Made by a program: the position numbers and the translations under genes. This document shows, piece after piece, positions 10,771 to 22,095 of a stretch of 64,000 nt of DNA. Position 1 is the stretch's first letter, and each line of letters opens with the position of its first letter. The DNA is from Chondrus crispus. Lineage: Eukaryota > Rhodophyta > Florideophyceae > Gigartinales > Gigartinaceae. Location: NCBI RefSeq assembly GCF_000350225.1, contig NW_005179051.1, positions 50,732-114,731 on the forward strand, written 5' to 3'. The notes under the pieces were generated by a model that was not told the DNA's origin, searched no databases, and worked only from the letters and a program-made list of their open reading frames with translations.

Positions 10771-12780
10771 CTACGCTCTAGCTACGGCCCGTAGTATATC
10801 ACCGAGGAGTTCCTCGATGACTGCTTGGGAAACCTTTTCCATGCCCTTCTTCAAGCCACCCTTGACTAGCTTCGTCTGGTGGTTTGAACGCCTAGGCATA
10901 ATCGCATCTGTTGACACTTTTCGCGCTCTGCGATATTTGTCAGTGTTGTCATCTCGCTGCTTCTGTTGTGCCTCCCGCTTCCGCTTGCGCTCAACATCAC
11001 GCAACGCTCTCTCCTCTTCGATGTTTCGTTGTCTGCATTCCCGTTGCAGCTTATTGTTGAACTGTTTTTTCGTTTTGTGTCCATCTTTAGCTTTTTAAGA
11101 GCCTGTTTTGCTCTCCGTGCGTCCATAATCTCCTTGATAGTGATACATGCGGCTCCGGCACCGCAATAGATCTTGATATTTGTACTTTTATTGCTGCTTC
11201 CATCAGTGGGCGCGCTTGATTAGGGGATTTTGAAGACGAGCAAGCATTCATGAAGAAAGAATTTACTGTGTCCACATGTTTCAGAAGGCGACTTACATCT
11301 CTCAAAATTTCTTCAGGCGACTTTTTTGTGTGACTAGTGCTTGGACCCCGTGTAACGTGTCTCTATCCCGACCTCGATGAAGCACTTCAACAATCGCTTC
11401 TGATTTACCACTCTTCTCAATTCTTTCTACCTGTTCCATGCCTTCGCGCGTAGCAATATCTTTCCGTGTGGCCAAACGTTCCGGAAAGTGCGAATTACAT
11501 GGATGCAGACCCGTGGCATGAAAAGATTGGGTGATGTCTTCCGTCGTAATTTGTGTAAAGGCATACACTGCGCACATCAAATGGAATCGCACGGCGTCAG
11601 TGTCAGCTATTACAGACTTGTTAAACTCATCTGGCAGCATTGGCATCGAATTTTTGAACCGTTTGTCAACTTTCTGGTCGCATGGTTGAAGAAAATGTGA
11701 GGTATTGGCCGAGGACAGCACAATCGCACATCAATTATTCACACCATTTTCGAGCCAAGTGAGGCCATTTCGAGAAAAATGGCCTTCGATACACACAACG
11801 TAGTGTTGATTTTGGGGCAGAATGGAGCGGACAAAATTGTTTAAGTGCGTCATGAAGGACGGAAGAACTTCCATGTCCATTGGCCCTTTCTCGGTGCACT
11901 TAATGACCCCATCAACAAGAAAGCAGTTCTCCTTGGCCAAAAGGCTTGCAAATTTCGCTTCTCAATGTGTATACATCTGGACCAGGATCCAGCCAATTGG
12001 ACATGACATATTTACCTGCCACGATGAAGAATGGCGGCGCGATTCTTCCTGATGCGGAGACGGCTACAACAGCAGTTATGTATTCGCAGTCCCTGATGTC
12101 TTTTTGCTTTTCTGAAGCCCCATCATGAGTATCGGAAGCCCCGAAAACCTTGATACGATTACCGAATGTCGTGTCCACTTCTGTTTCCTCAACGTTCCAC
12201 AATCTGTCCCAATTCGTCAGCACATCAGGGTGCCTTGATCCTACCTCACTAAGCACGCCAAATTAGTGCTTCACATTGCCATAATTTTCGCCCTTGAACT
12301 TTCGGCTGTCTTTATTTTCGTTTGAGCGATATGTTATTGAGCGATTTCGCGGCCGAAATGATCGCACTGCCGACGATGATGGAAAGCCGTTCTTCCAACC
12401 CTGGCGGCCATCGTTTGCCACTTTTGACATCACACTTCTTAATCCATTCACATCAAAAGCAAAACCTTTTTTGCCGGCGTATATCACCCAGTCGCAAACA
12501 ATTTTCTCTTCCGATGCAGTGAGTACTGTTGGCCTTCCACCACTACAGTGCTTCTTGTCTCTTAATATTTTTCGAGTTCACCCGTCTGGTTGTGGGGTAT
12601 GAGGTCTTTCAAATTTCCTACAGTGGATTTGCAGATGCCAGCGGCAACGGCAATTTTTCGAATGGGCAAGTTTGTGGTTTTGAGGAGCTGGACGGCTCTT
12701 TTCTTTGATTCCAGCCGTTTCATGGCCAACTGCTGTGCACCTGTTGCCCTCGTGGTCTGTCGCCGCATAGAGAGAGGCAT
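10771..12780 (-). pseudogene. transposase of element C (HTH plus DDE), several breaks
   Basis: From N to C: a helix-turn-helix region RAVQLLKTTNLPIRKIAVAAG (12780-12562); a second DNA-binding part in another frame with GRPTVLTASEE and GFAFDVNGL, ending ITYRSNENKD (about 12540-12263); the first catalytic region RLWNVEETEVD (12256-11912), where the usual Asp is Glu; YVVCIEGHFSRNG (second region, near 11770), where an Asp is also not visible; and FLQPCDQKVDKRFK (third Asp, 11721-11302). A Lys/Arg-rich coiled-coil tail follows to 10771. Frame changes occur near 12560, 12260, 11930 and 11725. Two of three catalytic positions are altered, so it is clearly inactive. Family naming within pogo/Fot1-like elements is uncertain. 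Confidence 0.75.
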
Positions 12781-13312
12781 TGAAAACAGTCCGAATTTGG
12801 CAGAGATAGAATAAATGCGTTGTTGACAAATTGGAAGTTGAGAGTGGAAATTCTTGTGGGAAAAGGCGGGTGTCTGTTCGAACGCGTTTGAATGATGTGA
12901 AAGGGCGGGAGTTTCTGGGCAGTTCCCTGTTTGTAGGTCTTGTCAAGTACTAACGTACGGCGCCACTTGGGCAACTTCTATGAGCTGTTCATACTAGTAT
13001 CGCCAGCTCATTTGCTGGCGACTGTTTTGTCCAGAATTATAGGCTTGTCCAAAATATTGCCCTTAGGAGGGGTAGGGAGCTCACGCATTCATAGTTCTGC
13101 TTCAGCATTTGCAGAATTCTGCAGCAAAAACTACACTGACAGCAAAGATACAGAATTCCGCTTTGCAACTTTCACTACGTGGGCTGACGAGTGAGTAGTT
13201 AGTGAGTTAGCGTGAGCAACTTTGTGAGCAATTGTGGAAGACAACTGTCAGACTTTTGGCGGCAACGATGTATCAAAAGGCCTGATACCTACCCAGAATC
13301 CCTGAGACTTAG

Positions 13313-14207
13313 ATGATATCGTACAGCAGCGGAATGGCGGAGATAATCAGCTCAGAAGTAGAAGCTGTAACGCCTAAGCAAGGACGGCACTCCCGTTTTT
13401 CTGCTGCACAAGACTTGGCTATCGCGAGGGAGGTGGCCGTTGCTAAGTCCCATACGCGGAGCTACGGAGAAACAAAAAAGAGTTTTGAGGCTGCTGCACA
13501 AAATATTAATGCTAATTCAGCGTTTAAATATGAACCTGTCACATGGAAAGCGATACGGGATCAGTACAAGCGTCTACAAGACCAATATGGTCAGCTCGAT
13601 GACGGCAATCAGCGCCTTCCAAGGGTTGGAGGAGGTGAGATGGGTGAGCTGGCGGACTTCTTGATGACGATGAGGGAGGCAAGGGGCGATTGGGAATCGC
13701 AGAAGAAGGCAGCCAGGAGAGCTAAAACAAGGAAAGAGGAGGATAAGCAACGAATAGGCGAGGCTCTCATGTCGGCCGCGACGAAGCCAAGGGCTAGTAG
13801 CAGCAGCGATGAAGATGCCGACAACAGCGGCAGCTCCGATCCTGACACCGGCGCACTGCCAGCGGGTGAAGATGTATGAATTTCGCATGTTGAGCAGCGA
13901 GGCAGCGCAAAAAGGAAGCGGAGACAAAAACGAACCTTGGGCGCGGTCTAGGTCAGTGAGATGGATCGATTCGGAGTACATCTCAAGGAGGCAGACCTCC
14001 CGCGCATCGAATTGGGGAGACGGAACCATTGGCCTTTGAGATGGATAGAGCTGTAGCGGATCGGTTGGAAAGGTACCGAGAGCGTGAAGAACGAAGGGAA
14101 GAACGCAAGGAGGAGTGTGAAGATCGTCGCCAGGAACTTGTGGAGCACAGTCGGTTAGAATTGGAGAAACACAAGGCGCTGATAGCGCTTTTAATGAGAG
14201 AGAAGTG
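13313..14207 (+). pseudogene. Myb/SANT-like partner protein of a PIF/Harbinger element
   Basis: The open frame 13313-13879 starts with ATG. It contains a trihelix-like region (RFSAAQDLAIAREVA, then W-K-A-I-R-D-Q-Y) typical of the DNA-binding protein that Harbinger elements encode besides their nuclease. An Asp/Ser-rich stretch follows. The coding pattern continues in other frames to 14207: KEADLPRIELG, then MDRAVADRLER and a strongly charged coiled coil ending LIALLMREK. At least two frame changes and one stop separate the parts. It lies tail to tail with the nuclease gene, the usual Harbinger arrangement. Confidence 0.7.
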
Positions 14208-14395
14208 AATCGTCCTTTTGGTCGTTGTCAGTGTCTGAGCAGCAATGGGAAGCCTTCCAGCTATCCAAAAAAGGCACAAATTTCTCCTCGCGGAGAACAC
14301 CCTCCGGGGGCTGCGGACAAGTCCGCTCGCCTCGCGCCCTCGTTCCTCGGGACGCGGATTTTTTCATCGCCTCCTCGTGTTCCTCCGCGAAGAGG

Positions 14396-15290
14396 TCAAT
14401 CTTTGTGCGTAATGTACTCTTGGTTTGGGTAGAAGCAGTTTCGAAAGTTGGAAAGTAGCATCGCGCTAGTATACAGCATCCCAACGGGACTCTCAAATAT
14501 CTTCATCTTCCTTTTGACATCTACAGTCCCAAAATGCATCTTTAGTTCCTTGAACACCCACTCCACAGTGATTCTTACTCCCGACATGGCTTGGTCGAAA
14601 GCTTTCCGTGCTGCAGTTAAACTTGCCCCTGGAAAGGGAACTTCCACAAACCATCTGCTGTTGTTTCCCGAATCCCCATATATACAATACCTTTTTCCAT
14701 TTGATTGGAGGACATCGGGCAGTATTTCGTCAGGCCCGCTTCTCACATACAGCGTCCAGTTGCCGGCGTCCCTCTAAGGGACCGTGTAGATGAACGATCA
14801 TTCCGTCCGGTGTATTGACGGCTTGATACTTGAGGGCGTGTTTGCGTTTGTGACCGTTGGAGACAACGCGTTGTGCAAGGTTGCCTTTCGGGTGTGCAAT
14901 TCCCAATGCCGTCCCCTCCATAAAACCTACGCAACTAGGAAGCGTGTCAGAGATCCTATTGATCGCTGCAGAAAAGGATGGCAGTCTATTCTCCATATAC
15001 GTAGGACAAATAGAACCTGTAAGTAATTACTTTCCACTATTAAGCAAGGGCTCAATTGCTTGCCAAACCATTTCTGAGAGCTGTGGTGTAAACTTGCCGA
15101 ATATTTCCTCGAGGTCAACCCATCGTGCAGGTGTTGCAAGACGCCTTAGAATAACACATGTAGCTAGCAGTGCAATAGCGCTATAGCGATTTCTCGATGT
15201 AATTCTTTTGTGCACGGGCCACCCCATGACCGGAACAAGCTGGAAGAAATTTTCCTTACGAAACCGGAAGCGAACTATGCAGTCCTTGTC
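14396..15290 (-). pseudogene. PIF/Harbinger transposase (DDE nuclease)
   Basis: From about 15290 the minus strand reads FRKENFFQLVPVMGWP and RRLATPARWVDLEEIFG (N-terminal Harbinger region). An in-frame TAA lies at 15027-15029. The DDE core follows: CVGFMEGTALGI (first acidic region; the usual D of the DGT motif is E), HKRKHALKYQAV, then after a frame change near 14740 GDSGNNSRWFVEVPFPG (second Asp) and AMSGVRITVEWVFKELKM (Glu region). It ends at 14396. It pairs with the Myb-like gene at 13313-14207. The stop, frameshift and DGT-to-EGT change mark it as inactive. Confidence 0.85.
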
Positions 15291-15484
15291 ACTAAACGCA
15301 TTAGAGTTAGAGTAAATTAGAGTTGAAGCTAAAGTCTGTAAGAGAAATACGATTGCGTCGACCCAGGTGGTTCACAAATTATTTTCGGTAGTGCACGTAG
15401 TTTATTGTTAGCTGCAGTAAACAGGAAGTTGACTGAAAGAAAGAAGGGATCCTTGTCTGTTGCTTTCGAATGATAGCTTGTAAC

Positions 15485-16147
15485 TGTGGCATAACGGCGG
15501 TTCGCGATTAGATTTAGATCAGATCCATACGAACCACAGACGCGCACACGTGTACCCCCACGTGTACGGGGGACACGCGACCACACACGTACACGTATAG
15601 GAGGGGCGTACCACCGCACGCACAGTACGGGTCTCACACGTGTGCTGTCAGCCCCGACGGCTGACAGCATTACAGCGCGGGACGACCCGCGCTACAGTAC
15701 GTCACTACAGCATACCGGTACTGTAGTATTATGATAGAGGCATTGGACACATTAAATACGAGCGAGACCGGCGGCGGTGAAGGGGGACAAGCCCGGACTT
15801 GTCCACGACCTACGGCCTAGGTCCGTCTTCCAGCTTAACTAACGAGCGCGATCCGCCTTCGCGCGCGTTAACCGGGACAAAGCGGGTAGGGGACAGCTGC
15901 GTACGCGAACGAGCCTAGATCGGCCTGCGTCCGTCAGCGCCGGTACGTTACCCAGCGCTGCTCCGGGGCGTCGAGGCGTAGATCGGCCCGCGCGTACGCT
16001 CATCCCCGACCGTCCCGCTCTACCAAGCTACCAGGGCCCGCTTCCGTGTCTCGTTAGCTGTGTGTTCTCCCCGTCTTCCGGCCCCTCGTATGGGGTCTAC
16101 GTCGAGCTAAGTGTACACCCCTCTCCTTTGGGGGTTGTTATACTACA
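15485..16147 (+). repeat. 5' LTR of gypsy-1
   Basis: It starts TGTGGCATAACGG and ends TTATACTACA, matching the TGTAGCATAA...TTATGCTACA ends of the gypsy-2 LTR. Inside are GC-rich hairpins (CTGTCAGCC/GGCTGACAG near 15647, GCGCGGG/CCCGCGC near 15675) and the shared block ACCGGCGGCGG. Length 663 bp. Confidence 0.8.
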
Positions 16148-16226
16148 GTGGTCTCCCGACCTAGAAGACCCCGGAGTACGTTCTCCGAGAAGACCTCTTA
16201 GGCCCTCCGCGTCCGAACGCGTTGAG

Positions 16227-18797
16227 ATGAGCCAGGAGTACGAGCCCTCCATCCGCTCCGAAGGGGCCGATCCGAGTCCGGATGCTGTGCGATCCCCATT
16301 CGCCCCGTTGGGCGACGGCGACGCAGGTCCTCGTGACCGCGAACCGTCGCTCGGATCCTCCGAGGAAAGAGCGGCGGCGATGTTCGAACGCATAGCCGAA
16401 TACATCGAGGAAGTCCGTACTTCCCTTCGGATCGATGTATCAGACCATGTATACACTCGATGTATGGCCAAACTCCGCTCCCTGCGTGAAGGGAGGTTCG
16501 ATAGAGTGACGCAGTCCTTAGAGAATCTCCGAGCATTGATCGACGAGTTACACTCGCGGATAGTGCTCGTCGAAGACTCGCGTCTCGTATCGCCCGGACC
16601 GTCTGGTCAAGGTCGTCCGGAGGGGCCGATCCCTACGAGACGACCTGAGGACCGATCCTCTCCGTCCGGGGAACAGTTGGGTGCGTTCGCGCACCCCTCC
16701 GCCGAGCTCAACGCCACGCGTCGGCGTGCTCGTGACATGGAACGGACCACGGCTGCAAGGCTGCCCGGTGCCCCCACGAGAGGGCCCGGTGGTACCGTAC
16801 CTCCGAGCGCCGTCGCTCCGGACCGTTGGGGACCGGCTGGTGCCGACACCAGCCGAACCGCGGAAGGCAACCGCCTTCTGACAGGCGCGAATTACGCGTC
16901 TGAGACCCAAGCATTGCCGCCTATCCCCGGAAGTAGGCGGCAGATGGAACGCGTATCGTATCGCGACGACCCTGACCGTGGAGGAGCCGCCCGCGGATCT
17001 GGAGTACCGATTTACTCTGTCGATCCCCGCTGGGGTGGCTACCCGCCGGCGGATTACGCCGAGCCTCCCGGTCCGGTAGACGTCCGTACGCTACCCGTCA
17101 CCCCCTTCGGCACGCTGGGTCCCGCCGAACCCGGACTCGAGCCGGTACGTACGATGATCCAAGAGTTCAATGCAGTCGCTGAATATCGTATGTACCGGCT
17201 GGATAACACCTCGAGGCTCGTTACCTCGGGTGACGCAGGACGGATCGCGAAGTACGTTCAACGCTGCCATGGGATCCGACCTACGATGAGGAGCTTTGAC
17301 GGTACGGACCCGATCCAGCTCCTACCGTTCTTGAAGGATGTCCGAATAACCTTCAACTAGCAACACCTTACCGAAGGTGTTGCGGTACGAGTCCTCGCGC
17401 ACTTCCTAGAGCGCGACGCGGAGCGCCTGTATACGAGTTATACAATGCGTGGCCTCCGCGCCGGCCAGCTACACGACGACGTGAGCTGGCCGGGGCTCGT
17501 GAACCAGTTCCTGAAACGCTACCTAACCGAAGACGTGTTAAGTGAAGCGTACGACGCTGTCGCGACGGCGCGACAGCAATCTCATGAAACGGAGAGCACG
17601 TTCGCGGACCGGCTCGAAACTGCCGCGTTCCAGTGCACGGCAGTGTTCTCCGAACAGTCCCTCGCGCACTACTTCGTGCGGGGATTGGCACCGGCGACCC
17701 GTGCTGCAGTTTCCGAAACCGTACAGCGGCTGCCGAGCCGCCAGAAGACCGATCTTCCAACCATCCGCCGTATCGCCACGGCGGAAGGCACGACGTACCG
17801 CGCTCGGCGCGGTCTACCACTGCCGGATACGAAACCGGCAGGGAGGGCTGGCAGGACTACGAAGTCCGCCGCAACAAGTTCGCCCGCCTCGACCCTCCAC
17901 ATCGGGGAGGATGAGTGGCAGGCCGACCCTGTCCTCATTACGCAATGAGCAGGACCCGTGGGGGGACGACCCCCCTCACCGATGTCGACCGGAACGACAT
18001 CGAGTTACGCGACCGCCTTCGCGGCCACTTCAAGAGTGGCAAGGGGTACGAATCCCCGGGTCGCAGAGCTCGACATCTCGAGTCGTGATGCAGGAGCCGA
18101 ATCCCCTCGCGTACCCCTTTTCACCGATGAGGAGGCGCGTCACGTGGCGACCTTCGCCTCAACAGATGGCAGCGCGTACGTGTGCTGGCTATGCCGTACG
18201 TACGGACACGCCATGTACGCGTGCCCGTTCTTGTCGCCGGAACAACGGATGTTCACGGCGTACAGGAATTACCGCTACCAGATGGAGACGCGCCCCGGCG
18301 CGCGTAATCTCCTCCGGCAGTCTGTCGGCGAGGGCCGCCCCCCGCGTCAATGTTTCCCGAATCGTTCGGGAGGGGTCACACGCTTCGCCCCACGCGGAGG
18401 CGGGTATCGTCGTAACGAACTCGATCGTGGTGATCGACCGGATTACGGCCCGTCGGACACCAGGTATTCCCGTCAAGGAGGGAGAGGGGACCGAGACCGT
18501 TCTCGGTTACCCCAACAGGTACAAAACGCGATCATGTACCTGCAAGATTGGGTAGAGGACCCGTATCCTCTACCCACGGAGGGGCGCGAAGGAGACCCGA
18601 CTCGCCTCGTCCCCCATATCCTGCGACGACCGGACGTCGCAGGCCAAGGTCAGGAAGTACCCGAATACTTCGCTGATGTCGTGCGGCCGCAGTGGGGGAA
18701 TCGTCCCGACCCACGCGGCCAAGGACCCGAAGAAGACCTGGCCACCGATGGCCAGGAAGGTAGCTCAGATAGCACCGGTAGTTCGAAAAAAGGGTAA
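16227..18797 (+). pseudogene. Gag of gypsy-1
   Basis: The ATG at 16227 was chosen because similarity to gypsy-2 Gag begins there (SASERVEM against SASARVEM). The protein of about 856 residues has an acidic, Ser/Pro-rich N terminus, a helical stretch (YIEEVRTSLRIDV...), a capsid-like central region (MRSFDGTDPIQLLPFLKDVRI; GLRAGQLHDDVSWPG; ALAHYFVRGLAP) and a CCHC zinc knuckle CWLCRTYGHAMYAC (C-X2-C-X4-H-X4-C) near 18180-18225. In-frame stops at 17358-17360 (TAG, where gypsy-2 has TCG) and 17946-17948 (TGA) break it. Its own end is TAA at 18795-18797, just before the frameshift hairpin. Confidence 0.88.
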
Positions 18798-18833
18798 AGA
18801 CGGTTACGTACACGCGGTCGCGTGAGCCGTCTT
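18785..18833 (+). promoter_or_regulatory. -1 ribosomal frameshift region of gypsy-1 (gag/pol junction)
   Basis: The gag frame ends TCG AAA AAA GGG TAA. The A-run is followed after about five bases by a bulged hairpin (18797-18808 pairing with 18821-18833). The pol frame is -1 relative to gag and is open from here to the pol coding region at 18944. The heptamer G AAA AAA is a weaker slip site than that of gypsy-2. Confidence 0.65.
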
Positions 18834-21424
18834 ATCCCTACGAACTAGACCGAACCCCGCGTGCTCGCCAAGGACACGGGGGGTATTGTCCGATAATACA
18901 TCCCCCGTTTGCGGGAGCGAGCACGGGAACCCCTGCGGCGCCAATGCAGGAGAACGGGAGCATCGAGGCCTCCGTAAGCCCGACGCTGGAGGAGAGCACC
19001 GCCGGGACACCGTCAACCCCGGTGATGCCGAGCGAACACGAGGAAAGTAATGAAGACCGAAAGGAGCCCGTCGATCTCCTAGCTTCCGTGAGCCAAGACC
19101 CACCGACGAACTGTACTCCGCGTATGGATCCGGGCACTCGAGGGGGCGTCACCGAGCCGCAGACGTGCCAGTAAACGCGTAGAAGGAAGCGCAAGAGGGG
19201 TCAACACCGAAAGCGAAAGCCCCAACGGAATGATCTCACCGATAAGGTCGCGCCTAAGATAGTCGATGGCCTCGTGTGCCTCATGACGTCAAAAATATAC
19301 AACATCTTGGGTTCCGTGGCCACCGGAGGCAACGCGTTCAAGCCCCACACGATCGCAGTCGATACGTGTTCGGGGTACAACTTGGTGAGGAAGGCCGACC
19401 TTCCTCCCGACTGGACCCGGTACGTGATACGGGACGCGCCATTACCCCAACTGGCTGGCGCGATCAGTAACCCGCTCCGACTTACGGCCATCGTCCATCT
19501 CGCGGTCAGGTTGCCGAACACGACGTTCCGCGTACCTTTCGTAGTGGCCGAACAGCTCGCTGTTCCCGTCCTACTTGGGACCGCGTTCATCGATGCCCAC
19601 GTACGCAGCATAGACATCGATGGCCAGAAGCTCGAACTTCGCCACGGTGGCTCCGTAGCCATCGTCGACGGGAAGGGGGAGCCGACTCCCTATACCAGGC
19701 GACGCGGACGCCAGACGAGCCGACCGGAGGTACGCGAGGAGGCCCCGCAGGCGATCCGAATCGCCCGCTGGGTTACCATCCCCGCCATTTCACAAGCCCG
19801 AGTGCGTGTGACAACCGCGGGGAGGGGCCTCGTGTTCCTGGAACCCAAGCCCTCACTCCAACACCGACATGGAGTGAGGTTGACGAATGGCGTCGAAGAG
19901 GTTCTCCCGAATCAGACCTTCGATGTCATCGTCGCGAACTTCTCGCGACGGGAGAGGCGGCTTCCGAAGCACACCGTCGTGGGATATGCGAAGCGCAACC
20001 CCCTCGCGATCCTCACGCCCGAACGGAGGGTCGCCGAGGGGATCGCGCACGCGCTACACCTGACCGACTTGACCGATCAAGTCGGAAGGGTGGGAGTTGG
20101 CCGATCCAAATCCGACGACCAAACCACCGCGGGTGACGGAGAGGTTGATACGGACGAACGGTCACCTTTATTCCATCGGACGGCGGGGGGTACTGTACCC
20201 CCACAGAATAAGGATCCCGAAAATCCACCGATGGATTGGGAAAAAGAGGTTGACTTGTCATACATCGAGGATGACAAGCTCCGTGGCCACGTACTGGAGA
20301 TGCTCCGTAAGCACTCGAGTCTGTGGAGCGGTGCGCTCGGAACTATCCGAGCAACGGAGCACTGCATTGCCCTCGAACCGGGTACGAAGCCGATACGCTC
20401 GATGCCCTACCGTAAGGGGCCCGCGATGCGCGAAATGGTCGCGAAGGAGGTCAACAAGATGTTGAATGCAGGGGTTATCGAACCCGCAAGCACCGAATGG
20501 GCGTCCCCGGTGGTGCTCGTACCGAAGAAAGACGGCTCTCTTCGGTTCTGCGTAGACTATCGGCGTCTCAACGCGAAGACTGCAGCGGATTCGTATCCGC
20601 TGCCGCATATGGACGACTGCATCGACTCGTTAGGAGATGCAGCCGTATTTACGACGTTGGACTGCAATTCCGGTTATTGGCAGATCCCGGTCGCTCCGCA
20701 GGACCGGGATAAGACCACCTTTACGACGCACATGGGCACGTTTCGCCACCTGCGAATGCCGTTCGGACTAAAAGGGGCACCGGCCACCTTCCAACGCGCC
20801 CTGGATATTATTCTCTCACGCGTTCGCTGGCAAATATGCCTCGTCTATCTCGATGACGTTATAGTGTTCTCGCGTACGCACGCGGAACATGCGAAGCATC
20901 TCAACACTGTCTTGAGCTTGCTCGGGAGTACCGGAATCTCCCTCAAGCTCAAGAAGTGTAGCTTCTTTAAGCCGAAGGTACACTACCTGGGGCACGTCAT
21001 TTCCCCAGGTAAGTTAAGCGTGGCGGACACGGCGGCCGATGCCTTCAAGACGATCACGTTCCCGAGGACACTTACGCAAGTGCGCTCGTTCCTCGGGGCG
21101 TGCAACGTATACCGCCGATTCGTTAAGGGGTTGGCGAAGATAGCGCGTCCTCTGACCGACATGACGCGCAAGGATGCGGATCCTGACTTCTACAACCCCA
21201 CGGAGGCCCAACTGAACGCGTTCGAGAACCTCAAGAGGTGTATGATCGCTTCGCCGATCCTCGCGCTACCACGGTACGGCCGTCCGTACATGATCGACAC
21301 GGACGCGAGTGCCTACCAGCTTGGCTGCACGCTGCTCCAGGAGCACGACCAGCCAAACGATTGGCGCCCCGTAGGCTGTGTGGTGCTCGTCTTCTTGTGT
21401 CGGGGGTTCGGGTTTGCCTTCTAG
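18791..21424 (+). pseudogene. Pol of gypsy-1 (protease, RT, partial RNase H)
   Basis: Read in the -1 frame. A TAA at 19172-19174 breaks the linker. The protease region has IAVDTCSGYNLVRKADLP: the usual DTG catalytic triad reads DTC here, as it does in gypsy-2. The reverse transcriptase follows with PVVLVPKKDGSLRFCVDYRRLN, TTLDCNSGYWQIPV and the active-site LVYLDDVIVFS (about 20840-20870), then the connection LGHVISPGKLSVA and RNase H start MIDTDASAYQLGCTLLQEHD. At 21381 the sequence changes to copia-derived DNA, and the frame ends by chance at 21424. Without integrase it cannot be autonomous. Confidence 0.9.
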
Positions 21425-21831
21425 TTGGTGGATCGTTCCGGTGGCATACGCAGCGGAGCGTAGCGCAACGAACCACGGGCCGTAGTTGTCGGGATTGAGG
21501 GTTGGGACGTCGGTTCGTTGTTTCATGTTTGAGGATGTGCTTGTGCGTATGGGAGGTCTGTACGTGAGTTGATCGGTTCGTGCTGCGGCGGGCGGGTTGT
21601 TTCTGCGCGTTGTCCTACGTGCTGGGAGGGATCGTATCGTGTCGTTGCGGTGGCTTGTTGGAGTTGGGAGCATCGGCGCGTGGTTGCGTAATGGTGCCTA
21701 TAACCTTTGTGATCACGGGGTCTGATAGCCCATTCCTTTACTCGTCGTCGTCTCTAGGTGTATATACTCCTCTCTAGTGACAGCCTGTCCTGTGCGGTCA
21801 GACATCAGTAATGCATAACTGTTGTCACGAA
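21382..21831 (-). mobile_element. 5' end of a copia element (gag start plus leader), copia-6
   Basis: On the minus strand an ATG at 21526 opens a copia Gag N terminus (LNPDNYGPWFVALRSAAY, comparable to the TAINHTYWYDALEIYA block of copia-3) that stops at the junction with gypsy-1 at 21381. Upstream, near 21700, GGTTATAGGCACC resembles the copia-3 primer-binding site, and a TATA-like GTATATAC lies near 21762. So the sequence to about 21831 probably includes leader and LTR. Only one copy is present, so LTR borders are unknown. Confidence 0.65.
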
Positions 21832-22095
21832 ATGTGGAATGAAAAATCTATATTTGGACATGGAGGGTGCGGGAAACTAGGTTTCTCCGAGAAAGGCAAG
21901 GGGAGCAACTTCAGTGAGATACATCGTGGAGAGTGAGAATTATTTTAGCACAAAACAGATGCTTGAATAAAAATTTATTTGTCCTAGTAAGCTTGATTTT
22001 ATCTTCAACTCAAGTTAGAATTTGACCTGCGGAGGGAAACTGCACATAAAAAATATTATAGGTGTCTGAAAAGGCGATGCCATGTTTACTGAGAT

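Larger units (their letters stand above)
10501..13072 (-). mobile_element. TA-flanked DDE transposon C (Tc1/mariner-pogo superfamily)
   Basis: The element starts CCCCTCCCTGGGGGC after TA (10499-10500). Its other end, inverted, starts CCCCTCCTAAGGGC after TA (13073-13074). Both ends continue with AT-rich sequence and GGACAA. Its length is 2572 bp with one transposase gene on the minus strand. The terminal repeats differ from those of A and B, so this is a separate family. Confidence 0.75.
15485..21381 (+). mobile_element. Ty3/gypsy element gypsy-1, 3'-truncated
   Basis: It comprises a 5' LTR (15485-16147), gag (16227-18797) and pol up to RNase H, where it is cut at 21381 by a minus-strand copia fragment. 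It is homologous along its whole length to gypsy-2 at 24-39 kb. The integrase, chromodomain and 3' LTR are missing from the window. Confidence 0.9.

Noticed and set aside
15640..15690. GC-rich hairpins in the gypsy-1 LTR as further break-repair scars
   Set aside because: The same hairpins recur in the solo LTR at 54.2 kb, so they are normal LTR structure.
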